Origin: Terebella lapidaria
Lineage: Eukaryota > Annelida > Polychaeta > Terebellida > Terebellidae
Direction: 5' to 3'
Assembly (NCBI GenBank): GCA_949152475.1
Contig: OX424560.1
Coordinates: forward strand, 17,485,106-17,549,105
Length of the DNA stretch: 64,000 bases
Position 1 is the first letter of the stretch; each line of letters begins with the position of its first letter. Below, in pieces: positions 58,934-64,000 of the stretch. The notes under the pieces were generated by a model. That model was not told the DNA's origin. It did no database searches and was given only the letters and a program-made list of their open reading frames with translations. A program made the position numbers and the translations under genes.

Positions 58934-59735
58934 ATTTGCTTCTTGCAGAAATTAAAATCATTTGCAAAATCGGCATTGTTTGTTCTATACATTCGAAATA
59001 GCAATGTATGTATACACCTCACTTTACCATATTTTGTTGATGCAAATAGAAACACCATCACGAAACATTTCAGAATAGAAACTCGCCTAGATCAAGCATT
59101 CCTGTCTGAAAACACATCAGAATCAGGAAGAGCAGATGACATATTGTGTGTAAAATATAGTTATTTCAATACAATAACAAACCTATGCAGTCTTCACTAA
59201 TAACAGTTATTGTTCCAGTTTAAACAGTGTCATTCACAAACATGCATTACTCGAGAATAATAATAATGACAAGTAATTTTTAAAAAAAAATCCAGCCATT
59301 TTTTGGGTGCGGAAGTATCTCAAAACAGATTACTTGATTTGGGACCAAAATTGTGACAAATGCTCGAACCGGCAATTCAATGGCAATGAGAAATACACAC
59401 ATCACAGGTGTACACATGGTGAGTCCAACATTACTATGATACAATGGTAAAAGACCAGTCTACACCTCATACAGCTGAGACAACGTACAATCATATCGTC
59501 CTTTTGTCATTCATTTGTATTGATAATGTTAAATGGAATCCCAGCTTTCTTCAAGATTCGATTCGGGTGAGGTGTTTAAATTGGATTTTGTCACTGCCAG
59601 CTCGAATACTCCAGCGACAGTTTACAGAGAATAAGGCTTTTGATGGCTTAAATCCCCCCATCATCCCCTAAAGTCGAGAAACCAATTGATTGAATTTGTA
59701 TCAGATAATATCTCTTCGCAATTATTTGATAAATG

Positions 59736-60115
59736 CCAAATTATTGTTTGCTATGACTGTTCCGTCGAACAAGTGTGTTCGTTTGGATCATGTCTATGAT
59801 GTCTAATGAAGGAAAATATGTTAACACAAACAATTAAAAAAATCAGTGAATAATTTAGTTTGTAACATACTGCTCCCTGCAACTTGATATGTCGTAAACT
59901 GTCGCTGGCACTGCATATTCGCTCAAGTAAAGGCCAATAGGGGGTTATCGAACATCATTCAACAGGGGGCAGCATTGTGCTATCAGTCCTTTTTGGTGCC
60001 AAAATCATAAACGGATATCGTCTGTAATCATTGATGACGTACATTTTGGCGGGAAAATTACGTTTATATTGATAACGCCATCAAAAACAGTAAAATGACG
60101 TCATAAGACTGATAA
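59736..60115. other. Gene-free spacer between unit B and the PIF-like element
   Basis: Nothing recognised. Confidence 0.4.
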
Positions 60116-60229
60116 AGCCCAATGTACACCGGACGCGGCGCAGCGCGATGCGACGCGATAATGTACACGCGATTTTGCTACGTACACCGCAAGCGATTCC
60201 AGTGGCGCTAATTTGAGTTAGATTGTGAC

Positions 60230-61505
60230 CAGGGGCGCCGGAACCACGGGGGCAGCGGGGGTAGCTGTCCCAGTTGCCCTTTCGTTGCGGGGGCTGCACG
60301 GGGGCACAATTAAAATGTGCCCTCTCATTCGGTACTGTAGTAAATGTCTTTTACAAAGTAATTTCTTTACAAACAATATTGGGTTAATCGGTAACTGTAG
60401 AATACATGTAAGCTGAGGGCAATCTCACCAATGCCCAGTAAACATGGTAAGCCCGTCGATGACTAGCATCCAGTTCTTGGATTATTTATCGAATCTTCAG
60501 AGGGATGTCGTTTTTCGCATATCGGCGAAAAAACTTCAGACTTTGACAGTCGTTTTTTATTTCAAAATCTGCTCAGTGACTTTTTGTCTAATTTTGCATT
60601 AACTCAACCTTGCAGTGTATAAAGATGACACGTTTTGAATCGCTCGAAAGGCCCGAAATTGAGGATCAAAAGTAAAAAAAACCCGCCGAAAATCTACATC
60701 TTGGCACTTTGCTGGACATCAATGCAGTAACTTTCTCTCTAATCTGACGCATGTATGACATTTTGAACTGCTTATCTTGTGTAAAAGCAAGATGGAATTC
60801 CTTCTTTCCTTCAAAGCCCAGAATGTAGGCTCAAAATGGCGTAAAATTCACAAATTGACCCATGGGAACAAAATGCTTCAGTATACATTACGAGCATATA
60901 TATATTCACAATATGGAACATCCTTTAGTGAACTTGAACTTGACATCACAGGTTGACCTCACAGGACCTTGTGTGCCTATTTTCAATGTCACGCCCACCT
61001 GAAATGTATATGAATTGGCCTCTACAAACAAAAAAACTGCAGATGAAGCTTGAGTTTGTATTATGAGCATATACGTAGGAAGTCATATACACGTATAACG
61101 GACCGTCCCATTAATGGTCTTTAACTTGACTTAAGATCACCTTGAGTGGTAAATGTGTTTCAGACCTGAATAATGTAAATTGGTCACATAAGTAGATCTT
61201 TTGGTGACCTTAGGTAGATCATATTATGAGTGATGTTCAATGAACATTCAAGCTGCTTTACACAAATCTAATATCCCTCACTAATTATTTCACTAGTTCG
61301 AATAAAGTTGTCCATTGATAGTAAATTCAGCTGGTCTTCACTGTCCAAAGTACACCTGTTTGTGGACACGCGCATGGGGGGGGGGGGTACCCTATACCCA
61401 TTTAGGTTAATTTTTCATGATTACAGCGATTTCTTCTTATTATACAAAATCTGCCCTTCTAATCACTGCTGCCCCCGCCATTCAAATTTGCTTCCGGCGC
61501 CCCTG
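60230..61505. mobile_element. Nested element with hAT-like CAGGGGCGCCGGAA ends
   Basis: CAGGGGCGCCGGAA at 60230 and its reverse complement ending at 61505 are inverted, and both are followed inwards by GGGGGCAGC-type sequence. CAGGG ends suggest hAT, but no 8-bp target duplication is visible. The interior includes a diverged GTCC-element relative and a poly-G run near 61377-61389. Confidence 0.5.
60470..61230 (+). repeat. Diverged relative of the 18.1-19.4 kb repeat element
   Basis: GGCGAAAAAAC, TCAAAATCTGCTCAGTGACT, ACCTTGAACTTGAC-type and GACCTTGAGTGG(T/C)AAATGT-type blocks occur in the same order as in 18160-19350, heavily diverged. Confidence 0.45.
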
Positions 61506-61665
61506 CGCATGCCTAGTATTGATCTAGATCTTAATCTATGTTGCCATCGTGAGTCTAGGGCGTATGTAGGCTCCTACCGTTTTATAGTTTGATATTCTAG
61601 AGTATATCTGAACATATAATTGATATGGGGTAGGCGCTGCCCTATGCTATTGTTTTGACCATGCA

Positions 61666-62910
61666 CACTGGGGCGCACCTATCCCTGCAGAAATCGTTTT
61701 TTTTACGACTTTTCGCCCATGGTTTTCTACTATACTGTCCATGGTTTTTGACGACGCCCATGGTTTTCTACATGAGGAACATTTGGAAGCCCAGATTAAT
61801 CATGGTATTTGACTGTTTCAAGCTATTTAAACAACATTAATTGAAAACTAAGTGATATATTCTGGTAAATAATGTATTGTAGGCGACTGTAGTTGACTAT
61901 AAATGATGATATGATCAGATAATAGGGCAATTATAGATTCTGGAATTTTCATGTGCTAAATAATAACATGAACGTTGTTCCAACGCCCTGGGGTTATTAC
62001 TGTATTACTATCATGAATATATTTACTTAAAGCATACAACAAATTGTTGTTTTATAGTGTATTTGTGTGACAAAGCCCCGGGAAAATAAATCTAATGCCC
62101 ATGGCTTTTTTCGACGAGCCCATGGTTTTTCATGATTTGATACATAGTGTCCATGGTTTTCTACAACCTAAGAAATAAAATGTAAATAAATTATGATTGC
62201 TTTTTAGAACCAGTTCCGGTGCTACTACTGCCATCAAAAGGTCACGACAGTAAGGCACTGTATGGAGAAACACAGTGAGTGGCCAACCATTGTGTCTGGC
62301 TGGACTAAGATTTCCAAAACTTACTGCTTACCACTGCCGCCATTAGGGTTATAACACTTCTCATAAGGACTGCTTGAAATTACCCGGGCCCCCTTTGACA
62401 GTGTCAAATCGGTGTAGATTTGATACAGCTATCACACTCATTTTAGGTAACTGCCTTAGCCTTTCACATGAATAAATATTGTCCAAGAGCAAATAAGTAT
62501 TAATAATCAACCACTGACATCTAACTGACTAGTGCAATGTGAAACAACTTTCTGAACTTTATATACACACCCTGTCAGCTATACGAAATGAGATTGAACT
62601 GTGGTCCAACAAAGCTGGTGAAGTTGTCACAAGGGTATTCCTTCGTTTTGAGTTCCTGTCTCAGCACAGTTACTTCTAAACTGACAACAACCATTTGGTA
62701 TACACTTTGACTGAAACAAAACACGAATTTTCAGCAGTTGACTTTCAATTTCACTGATATTACTTTAGAATGACATCAAATGCTCACCATGTCTGTGTAC
62801 CGCTTGTAGAAAACCATGGGCGTCGTCGAAACCATGGACAGTAGTAGAAAACCATGGGCATAAAAAAGTCGTAAAAAAACGATTTCTGCAGGAGCAGGTG
62901 CGCCCCAGTG
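61666..62910. mobile_element. 1.25 kb inverted-repeat element in the MADF-gene intron
   Basis: It is flanked by ATGCA (61661-61665 and 62911-62915). Both ends read CACTGGGGCGCACCT inwards, and the inverted similarity extends about 110 bp through CTGCAGAAATCG, TACGACTTTT and several CCCATGGTTTTCTAC boxes. Further single boxes lie near 62097-62160. No transposase frame was seen. Confidence 0.7.
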
Positions 62911-62977
62911 ATGCAGATCCATATAATAGGGTTGAATTTAGACGTGTGTGGAAGGGGGGGAGGGTGATTCAATTTAC

Positions 62978-63140
62978 CGTTCAGCGTCCGGGCGATACTA
63001 CCCCACGCATTCTCTTTCGCTACGCTGTCTCTGTAGCTCTTATGACTTATCGCGTACAGCTGAGGATATTTTTGCACTTCGGCAATTAGCTTTTCTTCAT
63101 CTATTTTGCTCATTTTAACCTTCTCGCTGCTGTTAGCCAT
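62978..63140 (-). CDS. MADF-domain protein of the PIF-like element, exon 1
   Basis: ATG at 63140-63138; 163 nt to a GTAAAT donor (from 62977), exit phase 1. Residues 1-54 include the first half of a MADF (Myb/SANT-like) DNA-binding domain: EEKLIAEVQKYPQLY, HKSYRDS and ENAWGSIARTLN with Trp46. Downstream exons are not identifiable, because the intron is filled by the element at 61666-62910 and nothing MADF-like lies beyond. In PIF/Harbinger elements such a protein partners the nuclease. A host MADF gene is possible, but the position just inside the terminal repeat favours the transposon. Confidence 0.65.
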
Positions 63141-63324
63141 TTTGAAAAAGGGTTGTCTGAAATTTCAAGAAATCGCGCGCGACTTCATGAAAAATAGAAC
63201 CGTTTTCTATCGCTCCTAATCGCACCGCGTCGCGCCGCACCGCGTCTGGTGTGCATAGTTCCTATCATTTGTATGTGTTGTATATTTTCAGTCGCGCCGC
63301 GTCGCGTCCGGTGTACATTGGGCT

Positions 63325-64000
63325 CAAAGCAGTGCTGCCAGCTGGTGATTGCAGATATTTCTGATAAACCCTCATTTCTGGCATACGTTTGCCAAACGCT
63401 TCATTATTGATATATTCATTATTTTCGTTCATTGTAGTGACATAATATATTAGCCAGCCAACACTTTAGTGTGCAACCTTGGATCTCCTCGTCTCAAATG
63501 ATAAATGATCAATCAAACACAGGTACAACTAACATGGTTATTTTCTAAATAGTGACATATTACCGAGACAACAATTCCTGATGAAACAGATTGAGAGCAT
63601 ATTTCCGGTTTTTCCGCACTCCGTTTCGCTCCACTTATCGCATTATGCATTGCTTCGGGAATGGAATTTGCGGGTCTGGTGTCATCTCAGATTGATTGAT
63701 GTTGAAGTTGACTGAGCGTAGATGCCATTGGTGGTGTGTTGTGGGCGACAGCAGCACATTCGGCGCGATTCTCCGAAGCATCTCGCCTGGAAATCGCAAC
63801 AATGAAGTTAAATTTAACTGATATTGATCACTATGAGGGGGAAACCATGATTGTGGAAGACTATGAAAGAATGTGTATGGTTGCATATGTTGAGCAAATG
63901 ACATTGATTGATAATGCTACAAATCAACACTGATCAGAGTAACATATGATGATGATATTCCGTTATATAATACTGATTACAACAACAATAAGCGGATTCA
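63325..64000. other. Window end, no gene supported
   Basis: A short frame at 63802-63933 (plus; MKLNLTDIDHYEGETMIVED start) has mild protein character but no recognisable motif or splice context. Confidence 0.4.

Larger units (their letters stand above)
50102..59735 (+). repeat. Segmental duplication unit B
   Basis: This uninterrupted copy of the ancestor of unit A gives the empty sites for both large insertions in A. It has its own small insertions at 51633-51743 and 54760-55112. The only gene recognised is GNAT copy 3. In 59200-59735, downstream of copy 3, nothing else is seen. Confidence 0.85.
60116..63324. mobile_element. PIF/Harbinger-like element with MADF exon and nested insertions
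   Basis: Ends are AGCCCAATGTACACCGGACG and its reverse complement, continuing CG-rich (GCGGCG, GCGCGA). Subterminal variants of GTACACC..ACGCG recur inside both ends. Flanks TAA (60113-60115) and CAA (63325-63327) resemble a 3-bp TWA-type duplication with one change. A MADF-domain exon reads inwards from the right end, as the Myb/MADF partner gene does in PIF/Harbinger transposons. No nuclease gene is present, so the copy is defective. Two inverted-repeat elements are inserted in it. Confidence 0.65.

Noticed and set aside
60230..61505. 8-bp hAT target duplication around the CAGGGG ends
   Set aside because: Flanks ATTGTGAC and CGCATGCC do not match, so hAT assignment stays tentative.
63736..63933. 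65-residue plus frame at the window end
   Set aside because: No recognisable motif; the upstream part overlaps unbiased sequence. It could be a real exon whose gene lies beyond the window, but there is no support here.

Overview
This is a gene-poor, AT-rich eukaryotic window: long introns with GT..AG borders, dense dispersed repeats and many DNA transposons. The gene content (two-domain GNAT acetyltransferases, a stand-alone P2X7 'ballast' domain protein, THAP and MADF proteins of transposons) and the repeat style (GTCC arrays, AGGCCTA runs, L2-like tails) suggest a marine invertebrate. A non-vertebrate deuterostome (echinoderm, hemichordate or amphioxus) is likeliest, but the species cannot be fixed from sequence alone.

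Host genes. The only host gene family recognised is a two-exon GNAT N-acetyltransferase (YitH/Acetyltransf_18 type) in three copies: copy 1 on the minus strand (407-1576), copy 2 (46617-48042) and copy 3 (57574-58933) on the plus strand. They lie in large duplicated segments. Unit A (about 22187-48770) and unit B (about 50102-59735) are direct copies of a roughly 10 kb ancestor. Unit C (about 400-6480) is an inverted copy of the GNAT half. Copies 1 and 3 have intact splice sites and a 316-residue frame. Copy 2 has lost its splice donor and its normal stop codon.

Mobile elements. Comparison of A with B exposes insertions directly. A carries a 3.47 kb foldback element (26581-30047), built of inverted arms that each contain ~173-bp tandem repeats. 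It also carries a 13.5 kb Kolobok-like transposon (30322-43858) with TTAA target duplications and 19-bp perfect terminal repeats. The matching sites in B, near 54233 and 54490, are empty. The Kolobok-like element holds two convergent genes: a three-exon THAP-DDE transposase on the minus strand (43250 to 37737) and a two-exon plus-strand gene (30831-35824) for a 198-residue protein with the cysteine-rich cytosolic ballast domain of P2X7 receptors. The large intron of the ballast gene contains a second DNA transposon (31341-34370) with 35-bp perfect terminal repeats and a 7-bp target duplication.

The right end (60116-63324) is a nested PIF/Harbinger-like element. It has GC-rich terminal repeats and a MADF-domain first exon, and two further inverted-repeat elements are inserted in it. 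At 16.9-19.5 kb two copies of a GTCC-containing repeat lie head to head. A third, diverged relative is at 60.5-61.2 kb.

The remaining sequence (about 6.5-16.8, 19.5-22, 49.4-50.1, 59.7-60.1 and 63.3-64 kb) holds dispersed repeats and no gene I can support. A 220-bp block that is identical in A and B (23527-23746 and 51413-51632) and folds into a hairpin is the best noncoding candidate.
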